A stretch of 64,000 bases of DNA from NCBI GenBank assembly GCA_025786725.1, contig JAHLTZ010000003.1, positions 310,001 to 374,000 on the forward strand, written 5' to 3'. The position numbers were made by a program, and so were the translations under genes. The DNA comes from Syncephalis fuscata (Eukaryota > Zoopagomycota > Zoopagomycetes > Zoopagales > Piptocephalidaceae). The notes beneath the pieces were generated by a model. It worked only from the letters and a program-made list of their open reading frames with translations, was not told where the DNA came from and searched no databases. Shown piece by piece: positions 24,695-36,898 of this stretch (positions are counted from its first letter, which is position 1; each line of letters begins with the position of its first letter).

Positions 24695-26974
24695 TTAAGG
24701 CAAACAACGGCCGGTAAATCGTGGATATAGACAGCATTCACGAACGGTGTATCGGTTAAGTATCCAGGCCAGGAATCGTTCAACACCTAGGCCATACCAC
24801 CATGTTCAGTTGTACCATATTTACGCTGATCCGTGAACCTATTAAACAGTAGTATATTGTTAACATTTATATTGTTATTATCGTCGTCGTCGTCATCTTA
24901 CCAGTAGTATGGTGTTGGGTCAATGCCTTCCCGTTTGTAGCCGGCCATTAGTTCATCTAGATCGGATATTCTCATACTGCCACCAACAATCTCTCCGACA
25001 CCAGGCATGAGTACATCGACAGATTCAGTGACTCGTGGATCATCTTTGCATCGCTTCATGTAGAAACTCTTAATCTCGGCGGGGAATCGACATAACATAA
25101 TAGGGCGACCAATAGCATCGGTCATGGCGCGTTCAGGTGCCTCTGGAATATCGTCACCGAATTCAAAGTCTTTACCATCTTCACGTTTAATACCGTGTTC
25201 GTTCAAGTAAGCAATGGCCTCCTTGTAGTCCATACGCATAAATGGACGGGATGGTTTCTTGAATTCAGGATTCAATTGATAAATAAGTTTGGCTGTGGCT
25301 TCATTGGCCAAGGCACGGTCAATAGTATCACAGATCTAGTATAGATAGAATAGATAAAATAATATGTTATATATATTAATATATTAATAATAAATAAATA
25401 AATAAATAATAAGATCTACTTACCACATCTTCAATAGAGTTTAATAGGGCATCAAAGTCAACAAATACTAATTCAGCCTCCAAATGTGTATATCTATTAT
25501 ATTATTATTATTATTATTGATTAATAAACATATATATATATATATATGTGTGTGTGTATATTACTTACTGTGACAAATGACGACGTGTATGTGAAGTCTC
25601 TGCTCTATAAGATTCAGCCATACAATAAACATCGCCCATTGATGGCAAACAAGTCTCAAGGTAAAGCTGAGATGATTGTGTTAAATAGGCCTATATATAG
25701 AGATAGAGCTGTATATCAATATTTCTTCCTAACATCTATATGTAATATGTAATATACCTTTTCACCATAGTAATCTAGATTGAAAAGAGTACCGCCACCT
25801 TCAACTTGTGTTTGTACCATACATGGTGGTGTTACTTCAGTATAGCCACGGTTATGGAAATGATCACGGAATGACTTCATTAAATCAGATCGGGCACGAA
25901 GTACTGATGAGGCAGTTTCACCACGAATTACTAAATGACGTTGATCATAAAGAACGGTGGGACTTGATTCCTAGTGCTTATTAATATCCTATTACGTAAC
26001 TATCAATAATATAATTACCTCATTCAACTTGTTACCAATGGCATCTTCACCACCTGGTGCCTTGCCTAATACTTGCCAGTAATCCACAACCATTTCATGA
26101 TTATCTGGAGCCTATTTATATATTTTATTAATTACTATAAATATTATAATCATAATAAATACTTACTGTTTTGCCTTCAGGTAATTCTGAAATGATACCA
26201 TAAACAGTGATGGTTGATTCCATAGTAAGCGTCAATGCATCATACGTATGGTTCTATAACGCATTAATACATTATTTAATATTTAGTATTGTTTACTTAC
26301 CAATTTTCCAGTCAATACACATTGAAGGAAGCCGGTACCATCACGCAACACAATGAATCGCATATCTTTGCCTTGTGTACGCATACGATGTACCCAACCA
26401 GATACTTTGACACGTTGACCTCGATGGCTTACACTATCACGCAATTTAATCTATACTATAATTAGCGTGTATTCTATAACCACCACTATTCATAATATAC
26501 AACTTACTGTTTTGGCAGCAGGTAAGCTGGCATCTTGTTCAAGCACAATTGATTTGGCTTCTTCCAATTTGCGCTCCTCTTCAATACGGCGCTGCTCTTC
26601 TTTGGCTGCTTGTTCCTGACGTTGTTGTTCTTGTTTCTTTTGTTTGCGCAACAATTCATCGACGCGCTTCTTGGCCTTTTTAAGAGCGGCACCTGAAATA
26701 GGTGTATAGCTAGCTGGTTCACTATCCGTGGCTGGCTTATACACATGGATCTGAGCCGTCTCGCTATGCTGCAAAGCACGAGCTGCCGTTTGGTATGGCG
26801 CTGACTCGGTGCCATTACCCGTCTCGTCACTACCGTTAGTCTCGTCAACGTAGAGGATCACTAAACAAGGATAGGATAGTAAGTATGCAGTATAGGTCTA
26901 GATAGTTTAGTGTTAAATTTACCATCATTGACCGAAAGATTGGCCGTAGCTTGGGCTAATTCAGACGTCGACAT
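24695..26974 (-). CDS. Cytosolic asparaginyl-tRNA synthetase
   Basis: Class II synthetase charging tRNA-Asn. Exons, high to low: 26923-26974, 26508-26860, 26301-26450, 26167-26253, 26019-26111, 25758-25970, 25569-25690, 25424-25493, 24902-25335, 24695-24838. An N-terminal eukaryote-specific extension ([15 protein letters not shown] plus a Lys/Glu/Gln coiled coil) precedes the OB-fold anticodon-binding domain ([19 protein letters not shown]). The catalytic core follows: [16 protein letters not shown] (motif 1), [20 protein letters not shown] (motif 2), EIVGGSMR and [11 protein letters not shown]. In motif 3 one base is missing at about 24796: the expected [11 protein letters not shown] reads GGTGGTATGGCC and would stop at 24787-24789. 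The restored frame continues to RECCLYPRF and TAA at 24695-24697. The sum is 1718 nt, one short of 573 codons. In an essential gene this is most likely an assembly error. Confidence 0.93.
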
Positions 26975-28211
26975 GTTAAACAGCCAAATCAATCAACTAA
27001 TAGATAGTTGTATACACTATAAGAAGAGAGAACGGTAGTGATATCGACAATAGTTGTCGCAGTGTAGATAGTATAGGTAGAAGTGGAAAAAAAGGTGTCA
27101 AATTCGGCACCTGAACTTTACTTTGCGCCCCAATCCAGTGCAATAAGTCATTTTACGCAATCGATCACAATGATTTGATTAGATTGATTTATGTTTAAAT
27201 GATCGTTTACAATAAACATTAATGTAATATTGTTATCATTTCCATAAAATAGAATTGATTAAATGTAACATTCTATTTGATTTCTTTAAAACATTTAAGA
27301 CTGACCATTGTTGTTGCGCTAACATATACATACTATGTAACATCTCACTTTTAACTTTTAATTTTAATACTTGTTAATTGAGTTAAATAAAATGTCACTA
27401 TTATATAAAATATCGTGTATTTAACATTATTATACAATTTAATTGAATTTATTAGCCATTTAGTATGATTTGATGATCAAATGACTATATTTAATACTAT
27501 TTAATTTATTGAACATGATGATCGCTGGTAAGTGACATTAAATATCAAATTATAATGGTTTAAATACTTTACGTCAACAATGATATAGATTAACATTTAT
27601 TAATGACTATTACGTACTAATAAAATACTAATACATTTATTATAAATTCTAATATTTATTATAACAATCGCTTATAACACATAAATGCTAATAATAACAC
27701 TAACAATAACAATAACAACAACTCGTTTTGGTTATCACAGTTTTCTACTTACTTTACTATATTTGTGATGTGGCCATATGACGCGTTAACACCATTGAAA
27801 GGCATAGTGCTATTTTCTTTTTTTTACACGCATGCTATTATAACCAATCAATGAGCTCCATGATTATTACCCGCAACCAACCAGAGGCGAGTATGATTTT
27901 TCTTTATCGCTACTTATAGACAACAACGACGACGCCGTTTTTCTTCTTTTTTTTCTTCACCTTCTTACTGCTCTGCCGCCGTTGTTGTTGTCGTTACTGT
28001 TACTGCTACTGCTGCTGTTGCTGAAAGTTGTTATTGTTATTGTTTGGTCGTGGTTTAGTCTTCTACTATTACCGCACTATCTCGTTTGTTCTCTCGTCTT
28101 GCCTGCTTTATTTATCGCCACTCTATTTGCGTATACCCTTTTGTGTACACGCGTACAGATTGATTATAGTGCTTTGCTATAAACAAAAGACAAACTATTA
28201 CGAATTTACCT
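26975..28211. promoter_or_regulatory. Divergent intergenic region between AsnRS and KAP123
   Basis: No gene supported. It should contain both promoters. From about 27780 to 28200 the plus strand is C+T-rich with ctg/ttg triplet runs, probably the KAP123 leader. At 27528-27540 a splice-donor-like word GTAAGTGACATTA occurs in a ~35-bp stretch also found near 31826-31860 (+) and 32395-32425 (-). Confidence 0.4.
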
Positions 28212-31200
28212 ATGGGCAACCCAATCATGGACGACCAACAATACTTGTCATCTTTCGAAGAGCTGTTGGGTCAGCTTGTACAAAGTAGCACTGATACTGC
28301 TCGTATTCAAACGGTATGTATTAATAAGCGGATGTTATCATTGTATTAGTCTAATTACTGATAAATATTTATCTTTTTATAAATAGGCATCGACCACTTT
28401 GAATGCTCAGTATTATGATCAAGCTCGCTGTGTTCCAGCTCTAGTAGAGTTGGTAAACCGATCTGAGCACTGGCAGGTACGTTAATTAATGTAATATTTA
28501 ATAAATGATTAAATAACTAATATACTATATTTATCATCTATTATATAGATCCGCCAATTGGCTGCTGTAGAATTGCGTAAACGTAATGCTCGCTGGTGGA
28601 AGGAACTAGATGCCAATACCAAGACAACTATTCGTTCATGTTTGCTCGAATGTGTTATGAAAGAGCCAGAGTAAGTTATTTATTGCTATTAACACTTTTA
28701 AACGATATACTAATAATAACCATTTGTTTATTATTGCTACTATTATGATAGAGTACTTGTACGTAATGCTATTGCCCGTGCCATCTCATCGGTGGCTCAA
28801 GAAGAAGGCATTAAGGATAGCTGGCCAGATCTTCAACCTTTCTTGGAACAGTGCATTGCTGATGGTAATGCTGGCCAGCGTGAAGTTGGCATTTACGTGC
28901 TCTACAGTCTTTTGGACGTCATTGTTGACTATTCGCCAGAACAATTAAACCGATTGATTGGCCTATTCAGTCGTACTCTAATGGATCCAGAAAGCAAGGA
29001 AGTGCGTATTACAACACTACAGGCACTTAGCACATTGGCCGATAGCATTGAAGGCGAAGAAAAGGCTCAAGTCCGTCTATTACAAGATCAAGTGCCAAAT
29101 ATGATTGCTGTTCTTCAGCAATGCATTACTGAAGGCGATGAAAGCAGCTTGGCTAAAGGTTTTGATGCACTCGACAGCATGATGTTGCTAGAGACACCAA
29201 TTCTATCACGTCATATTCCTCAGCTTATTGAGTTCTCGTTCAATGTTGGCTCAAACAAAGGACTTGATGACTCGGCCCGTGTTATGGCTCTTTCCTTCTT
29301 GTTAATGACTTCAATTTACAAGAAGACTCGTTTGCAAAAAGCCAAGCTTGTCACGCCAATGATCCAGCATTTGATGCCAATTGCTACTGAAGACGATCCA
29401 GAAGATGTTGACGATGACTCACCATCCCGTGTTGCTCTGCGTGTTATCCAGTCGTTGTCGTCAAGCTTGCCACCTACTCAAGTCTTCCCAACGCTGCTCC
29501 AGCTCATTCTTGAGTATATGACAAATCCAGCGCCCGGCTACCGCAAGGCTGCTATGATGGCATTTGCTGCCTCCGTCGAAGGATGTGCCGACTTTATGCG
29601 CAGCAAGATCAACGAATTAATGCAACTTGTATTTGCCGGTCTACAAGATCCAGATGCTACTGTACGTCGTGCTGCTTGTCTTGCACTCAGTTGCGTAGCC
29701 GACGAAATTGAAGAGGCTGTTACGAACAATCACGCCGTTCTATTGCCACTTCTATTCAACTTGATTGGTGAATCCAATCCAGAAATTACCAAGTATGCAT
29801 GCAGTGCACTCGGGCTCTTTTGGACAACTTGGGTGATGAAATTCTCCAGTATATGCCAACTCTTATGGAGAAGCTAGTTATTCTTATGGAGAACACTCAA
29901 GGTGAAATGCGTTGCACTGTAGTCAATGCTGTAGGCAGTGCTGCACAAACATCCGGCCCAGCATTTGCTCCATACTTCCATGAAGTTATGGTCCGTCTTC
30001 AGCCAATGATGGCCTATCAAGGTACTGAAGATGACGATGTTGTGTTGCGTGGTGTTGCTACCGACACGGCTGGTGCCATTGCCACTGCTGTTGGCAAAGA
30101 AGCATTCATGCCGTATTTGGAGCCTACTATGCTATTGGCTGTTGAAGCACTACAATTGCAAGGTCCACGTCTACGTGAAACTAGCTACTCTTTCTTCACT
30201 TTGATGGCTGGTGTATTCGGTGAATCCATGGCACCATTCTTGCCTACTATTGTACCACAGCTATTGCACACTTGTAAACAAGACGAAACCAATGGTGTTG
30301 AGCTTGTTAACGAAGCAGAAGAGATTGATCTTGGCGAAGAGGGACTCGAAGATGATGATGAAGAGGAAGAGGCCTTCCGTCTTAACACAGCTCTTGGAGA
30401 TGAAAAGGAAATTGCCGCCGATGCTATTGGCGAGTTGGTTGAAGCTACTCGTGGCCATTTTATGCCATACGCTTCAGACTGTGTTAATTCTTTGATTAAG
30501 ATGCTTGACCATTACTCCGATGGTGTACGCAAGTCATCCATTGCTTCATTGCTTAAGTTCGTGTATACATTTAGCGATATGGCTACACCTGAAGGTACAC
30601 AATGGATTGCTGGTCTGCCATTGCAACAACCAGTCCACGAGAACGTTGCTTCAATCATTCAATTGGTTATGCCAGCATTGCTTCAAGCCTGGAAGGAAGA
30701 AGATGACAAGATGGTCGCTATTGTCATTCAGCAAGAGTTGGCTGATGCTATTAAACGCGTTGGCCCATCTATGATTGCCGACTATGTCAAAGAAGTTAAC
30801 ACTGCCGTTCTTGAAGTACTTGAAGGCAAATCTTACTGCCAAACAGCTGAACTGGACGATGAAGACGAGGACTTTGGTGGTGATGACGAAAATAACGGTG
30901 ATCAGTCAGAGCACGATGCTTTGTTGATCAGCTCAAGCACAGATATGATTGGAGCCTTGTCAGTAGCATTGGGTGCCAGCTTTGTCGACTATTTCCGCGT
31001 CTACTTGCCACACTTGCTTAGTTATTACGCGCCAAACAAGTCAACCTCGGAACGTTCCATGACCATCGGCTGCATTGGCGAGACGACCAGCGGACTTAAG
31101 GAAGGTGTTTCCGAGTTTACTGAAACGATCTACGCTGTTGTTAGCAAGGCATTGGTTGATCCAGAGGAAGAAGTACGCAGCAATGCGGCTTTTGCCATTG

Positions 31201-31595
31201 GTACACTTTGCCAATACAGCACAGTCGATGTCAGCTCGCAGTACCCAGCGATCCTTGCTGCACTTAGCCCACTATTCCAATGCAAATTGCCTAATGCCGT
31301 TGATAATGCCTGCGGTGCCATTGCTCGTCTAATTATTGCCCATCCTAATGCCATCCAGCTTGAAGAAGTATTGCCTGTACTTGTGCAACACTTGCCACTA
31401 CGTACTGACTATGCCGAAAACGAGCCTGTCTACCGTTGTCTAATTCAGCTAATTCGTTCGAGCCACCCGGCCATTGCTTCACATCTACCGGCCCTCCGTG
31501 GCGTCTTCGCCCAAGTATTGTCGTCACCTGAAGATCAATTAACTTCAGCTGTACGTAGTGAGTTGCTTGAAGTGGTCCAACAACTCGGTGCATAG
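28212..31595 (+). CDS. KAP123: Importin-beta-family nuclear import receptor Kap123 (importin-4 type)
   Basis: HEAT-repeat karyopherin that imports ribosomal proteins and histones in a Ran-dependent way. Exons 28212-28313, 28387-28476, 28549-28670 and 28752-31595. The N-terminus (FEELLGQLVQSS ... LNAQYYDQARCVPALVELV ... IRQLAAVELRKRN) is the importin N-terminal domain. HEAT repeats follow through the chain, with an acidic insert (EEGLEDDDEEEEAF) and a C-terminal EQVLPVLVQHLPL-type stretch as in Kap123, including QLEEVLPVLVQHLPLRTDY. At 29812-29814 (GGG) the frame changes between KYACSALG and ALLDNLGDE; one missing G restores 3159 nt, 1052 residues, close to the family length. The start ATG directly follows the C+T-rich leader. 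Confidence 0.93.
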
Positions 31596-33649
31596 ATAAA
31601 ACGTAGCTGCTAAACTATGCTTTACGCGTACAAGTGTAGGATCGCGCGTTGTTTATGAGTACGTGTACGTGTGTTTGTGTGTCTATTGCCATATAAATTA
31701 AAATTTTGACTGGCCTTTAAATTATATAGGATAATATATCATTTTATTTTATACTAATTACAGTGTGGTTTGGTGTTAAATGGCACTATCAAATAACATT
31801 TGCATAATTGAACTAGACAATTGTTCTATTGAACATAGAACTGGGTGGTGAGTGACACTAAAATCTGAAATGTCTATCATCATAGCTTTATTATCCAGTA
31901 TGCATATATCCCTTTCATACTGTATGATCGTATTGCTAAATATCATTCTACAATATGCCGAATACATTTTATTGTTTATATGTTCCAGTATACTTTGTTC
32001 ATTCCGCTCATTGCGCTATATGTACTATAGCTTCAAGATTACTATCCATGTCTTTCTCATTGCTATTCATTTCATTCTATACTGTTGCGTTTTATTAAAT
32101 ACACAGAGCCATTTCCCTTTGAGTCCTTAAATTCAAACTAGACAAAAAGATCCATAGCTTAAATAATAAACCGTCAATCAGTTTTTACTACTGAGAAGTG
32201 TTATTTGTTAAAGCAGTATCATATCAACTCTGATTGAATTAGTCAGTTTTAATTAATTTGCACTATTTTCAATATCAAAATAGATATTAAATAGCATTTT
32301 CATGTCACTTGCAATAAAGTATAATAAACAAATACATGTTAATCCATATTATTGTTGCAGTAAAGTATTAAAGTATTATAGTTTGATTATTTAATGTCAC
32401 TTACCATCTAGCTCCATGTTTAGCAGAATAACAAATGTGTAGTTCAATCAGGCAAAGGATGTCAGCTTTGATCTTTTGTACTGAATTATATGAGTTTACT
32501 AATGAATTATTTATGATTAGTAAACTATTTTACTTTGGCTCTTAAATTTTATTTACTCATTTCACTTTTTTTTCTTAATGCTTTTAAATACAATCAACCA
32601 CTTATTCATACCTATAACATGTATAATATTGGGTCCAACATTAATTAATTCATGTGTAATTATCAGTACAGTAATGTAATGTAATTAGTTATATTTATTA
32701 TTGCTTTAATAGATATATATATATTGTCATTTATTTAGTCAGATTGGCTATAGGACAAGTGGCTGTCTAATAAACAACATTTGTAACAACTATATTAATA
32801 CTGATCTTACATCACAATATGCCCAGAATGCTATAATAAAATAGTAGAAAATAAAAGAGATCATTTAGATGCAATAATTTATGCTGTATGTAGATGCAAC
32901 AATAACAACTGCAAAACAATATGGAATTGCAATCATATGGCTTCTATTAATATTTGATCAGTCTTTCTACGTATAGCCAACACAATAACAATCAGGCTCA
33001 GATGTTTCAAAGAAAGCAATAGTATGTTACATTATTTATTAAATCAATTTATTAACAATATTTTAATAGAAAGTAATATAACTATGTTGTGCATAACAAC
33101 ATAACTTTGATTGAAATGAATTGTGCTTTGGGACAGATGTGGGAGTCAAAGTACAATTCAGCTAAATACACTTTATTAAATGATAGGTAATCATACGTGT
33201 ACTTGTATTAAGTGTATACTATTTGTGTTTTTAAATATGAATATATTATATAGTTTTCAATGCCTAATAAATAATTGCTTGTTAGTTCAACTTACAATAT
33301 TGCAATGGGATTGTAATGAATTTATAAAATAAATTAAAAAAATAAGACGTAATATGCGTAGGAAAAAAGAATAGACTAGCCATTAACAATTAAAAGATTG
33401 GCATGCTTTTATGTAATCATAGTACTTTTAAAATGTATTAAATATATGACAGTGCCAGCTTTGATAATACTTATGACATGTTTACAAATGTGTACATTTA
33501 AATATATTGTTAAAATGTATTGTTACAATGTTGATAGTCATAATTGTAGTTTGAATGGCAATATTGTTACAGTTTCGCCAATATACTTGACACTTAATAG
33601 AGAATATCTGTACAAATTTGTTATTAATATGTTTATTTAGATAGCGTTT
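31596..33649. other. Long AT-rich intergenic region after KAP123
   Basis: About 2 kb without a supported gene. Open frames here are AT-rich and compositionally unlike the coding regions. It carries two copies of the ~35-bp donor-like motif (ending near 31860 on plus and near 32395 on minus), possibly relics of R-type sequence. No tRNA or rRNA was recognised. Confidence 0.35.
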
Positions 33650-35335
33650 ATAGCTGTTGAATGCAAACGCAAATAAACAAAACTATGGAAATGCTTAAAT
33701 ATAATTAAAATGAAATATGTATTTATTACCAGTTTGCACAGTTGAATAGGCACAACTCAGACTTGTTGACAATAAATGATGCTATTGATTAATAGTTGAA
33801 TAAAACGAGAGCATTGCTGTAACTTGGTATGTAAGTGAATGAAATCGTCATTGAATGGTCTTGATTTTGCCAAAGATATCCTAATATATTGCTCTGCAGC
33901 TCCATTTACACCACCAATGCTAATCTATTGAATATACCGGCTAAACTGTATCAATAGTATATGTAGAATGTGCCATATAAGCAGCATATAAATTAATCTA
34001 TACGATGTCACTTACATTCTATTAATACAAGTTATCAAGTGCACACATTGAATGACATGTAACAAATATAAAATTGGTTAATATAGCATACTACTTACCA
34101 ACTATCAATATGTTATTAAATATACACAACGCATATTGTTTAATTAGCATATAGCTATTTAATATAAAATGCCATTACCAACTATTGATATTAGATTGTT
34201 AAACACACACAGCGCATAGCATGTAATAGTTATATTTACTTGATAAAAACATCACTTGCCAACTATTAGTATTATTATTGGATATGCATAATACATAAAA
34301 TATAATTGGTATGTAACCAAACAATATACAATTCCACTTACTGCAGCTGTTATGTGTTATAATGGCCATCATGTGTATAATAGTGTCATAAGTGTTGGAA
34401 TAATGATCAATAATCACGACTTATGTTCTAATGATGCATTAGGTAAACATAGTGTTAATAAGTATACTAATTTACATATTTATTGTAATTGCAACATACC
34501 GCGACGAGCTAGAACTGGCTTAGCATCCACCACGATCATAGTGGCCACAAGAGCCACGACAATGGCACCGACGACGGCAATAGAAAGCTTTATAGTAATA
34601 CTGGATTGTTAAAAGAAACAAGTAGAATGGAAGATGGTTTGTGTTTATTATAAATAATCCGATACATAGGCGGTAGAAATCTACATACAAGTCTATACAG
34701 CACCATTACACAGCTCAACTACACGTCGCAAACTAGATCTATTGGCTTTAAAAAAACAGCGACAATGCGCCATTATGCTTCTATTGTCACTTTTACCGGC
34801 AAAATCAATTTCCATACTTGCATGCATTCCAAACAGTCCATAACATCAATGCAACAGTAACATTGATACGCTGTGATATTGTTTGTTGCAGGACTATCAC
34901 TATGCATAGACTAGTCGTACTGTCTAGAACTATGAGGATATACCGATTGACGTGTACTTGTTCAAATTAACATTACAACTTGACTACAGGAATAAACAGC
35001 TCATTTTAGCACTATAATATCAACTATCAATACAAAATGTTTTTAACAAACAGTTTCTAGCATTGGCTATTGGATGTTGGATAGCAGCATTTATAATAAA
35101 GCATCAAGTTTAGCATTGATATTATTAATTGTTTGGTCATTAGGCAATGTAAAGACGCTAAACTGCACCATCAAACTGTCTATTACATATAGTTAGTTCT
35201 GAGTGTACAGCAATAATACGCGGCCTATTAATCAGTGGTAATCTTAATGCACATATGAGTTATTTAGCCAATAAACAAATAAAATACTATGGTATAATAG
35301 AAATACTAACAGTGAAATAATAATAAATAAAGGTT
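33650..35335. repeat. Dispersed element R, copy R2
   Basis: About 1.69 kb aligned end to end with R3 (62062-63758): both begin AGCTGTTGAATGCAAA and end near AATAATAAATAA. R2 differs from R1 and R3 mainly by many single-base losses. One shortens the CTGCCA micro-exon to CTGCA near 34351; another damages a donor near 34173. The minus-strand signal-peptide-like exon is kept with Arg-Arg before the donor, but the R3 start codon is ATA-like here. R2 is either decayed or poorly polished sequence. Confidence 0.75.
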
Positions 35336-35595
35336 ATTCTATTATAAAAATGAACCATTTTATAAAATTATAATGTGTTTTTTAGTTGTTTAAACATAAA
35401 AATAAAATACAACATATTAACAGTAGAATCCCAGTAGTACTAGTCATAGCAGGTGTAACCACCAGCATTATACAGTATAATAACTAGTTAATTGTCATAC
35501 TTGCGTATCATTACAATATAATCAAGTCCTTGTCTATTCTTTTCTTTTTCTTTATCGTTATTGTTGTAAATCTTCAATAGTAAACATTCAGTACA
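35336..35595. promoter_or_regulatory. Upstream region of the SDR gene
   Basis: AT-rich with a short C+T-rich stretch (tctattcttttctttttc) about 60 bp before the ATG, similar to the other leaders. No defined motif beyond this. Confidence 0.35.
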
Positions 35596-36652
35596 ATGAC
35601 TGTCGAGACAACATCAAACGTTGAAATGACGTTTCAGCCAAAGAGTAACATTAGCATAGATACTATTGCACGACTTTTGCGTGCAACCGTATTCAGTAGC
35701 TGGTTTGGTCTAGCGCTTGCATTAGCGGCAAATACTTGTAGCGTTTCCATAAATCAAGTATGGGCCCGCCGTTTAGTATATTACTCGGTATTTCGTGCTG
35801 TTCTCGCAGTAAGACGGCGTTTGATTCGGCGACGTCTTTTATCTTTTGATTGGTCACACAAATAGTAGTCGTAACGGGTGGTAAGCTTGTTAAGTATTTG
35901 ATAATTTAGCACTACTCACTAATATCAATTAAGGCTGCGGTGGTGTTGGCAACGTGCTTACAAAAGAATTAGCAAATTTGGGTGCAAAAGTAGCTGTGAT
36001 AGATATTCGGGTTATGCCAAATGATCAGCAGAATGTTATGGTCTATGAGTGTGATATTACAAATCGAGAACAATTAAGTGTGACCGCACAACAGATTCGT
36101 GAGCAGATGGGGAATCCAACGGTGTTAATCAATAATGCTGGATGGGTTTCTAAAGGCAGTATTTTAAATGTATCTCCAGAAAATATCGAGAAAACATTTC
36201 AAGTTAACAACTTGGCCCATTTCTGGACCGTTCGCGAGTTTCTACCGGCAATGCAAGGCCGCAAACAGGGTCATATTGTAACAATTGCTTCGATTGCAGG
36301 CTGGTCAGGTTTAGGTGGTTTAACAAGCTATGCTGCTAGTAAAGGAGCAGCAGTGATGTTTCACGATTCACTACAACATGAATTGCATATGCTTAACTCG
36401 GGCGTTCATACGACTATGGTATGCCCAGGACATATTGCGACGAATATGTTTGCCGATTTTGGACACTGCGGCCAGTTTGTAATGCCTATACTTTCTCCCA
36501 CGCAAGTAGTAAAGCCGATCATTGAGGCAATTGCAATGCAAAAAGATAATGATGTTTATCTACCCTTATGTAGCAATATTTTACCTTATGTATGGCTGCT
36601 CTCACCAGCTGGTCGCAGGTTATTTAAATTTGTAAGTCAGTTAAAAACATGA
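35596..36652 (+). CDS. Membrane-anchored short-chain dehydrogenase/reductase
   Basis: Classical SDR, probably an NAD(P)-dependent oxidoreductase acting on lipid, retinoid or steroid-like substrates at the ER or lipid droplets; the substrate cannot be inferred. Exons 35596-35880 and 35934-36652. An N-terminal hydrophobic segment (SSWFGLALALAANT) precedes an Arg-rich stretch (RRRLIRRR), then the Rossmann motif VTGGCGGVG split by the intron, the acidic beta-2 end VIDIR, INNAG, the catalytic region IASIAGWSG (Ser) and YAASK (Tyr/Lys), and VCPGHIATNMF. Just before the Rossmann motif the frame breaks at an AAA run (35860-35862). One missing A restores SHKIVVVTGG and a total of 1005 nt, 334 residues. 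It resembles the RDH10/DHRS3/17beta-HSD11 group. Confidence 0.88.
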
Positions 36653-36898
36653 ATAGCAAAATGTAACATTCTTTTAGATTTGCAACTACAGAGAACTTAT
36701 CATTAACTATTTAAAAAAATAATTGGCTTATATGTTGCTATAACAAGAACGTTTGAATAAAGCGATTTAGTTGTCTTAGTGATTTTTATTATCTTTACAA
36801 TCTGTTCATTAATAATGTTAAGAATTATTACAATAATTTTACTATAAATTGTTAAACAATAATTTTATTGCTTTGCAAGCATTGTAAAGATATTTAAA

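Noticed and set aside
31852-32130. 92-codon hydrophobic frame after KAP123
   Set aside because: AT-driven composition, no initiation context or family resemblance, and it overlaps the donor-like repeat region.
33650-35335. R as a classical DNA transposon or LTR element
   Set aside because: No terminal inverted or direct repeats at the shared ends, no target-site duplication and no transposase or reverse transcriptase motifs.
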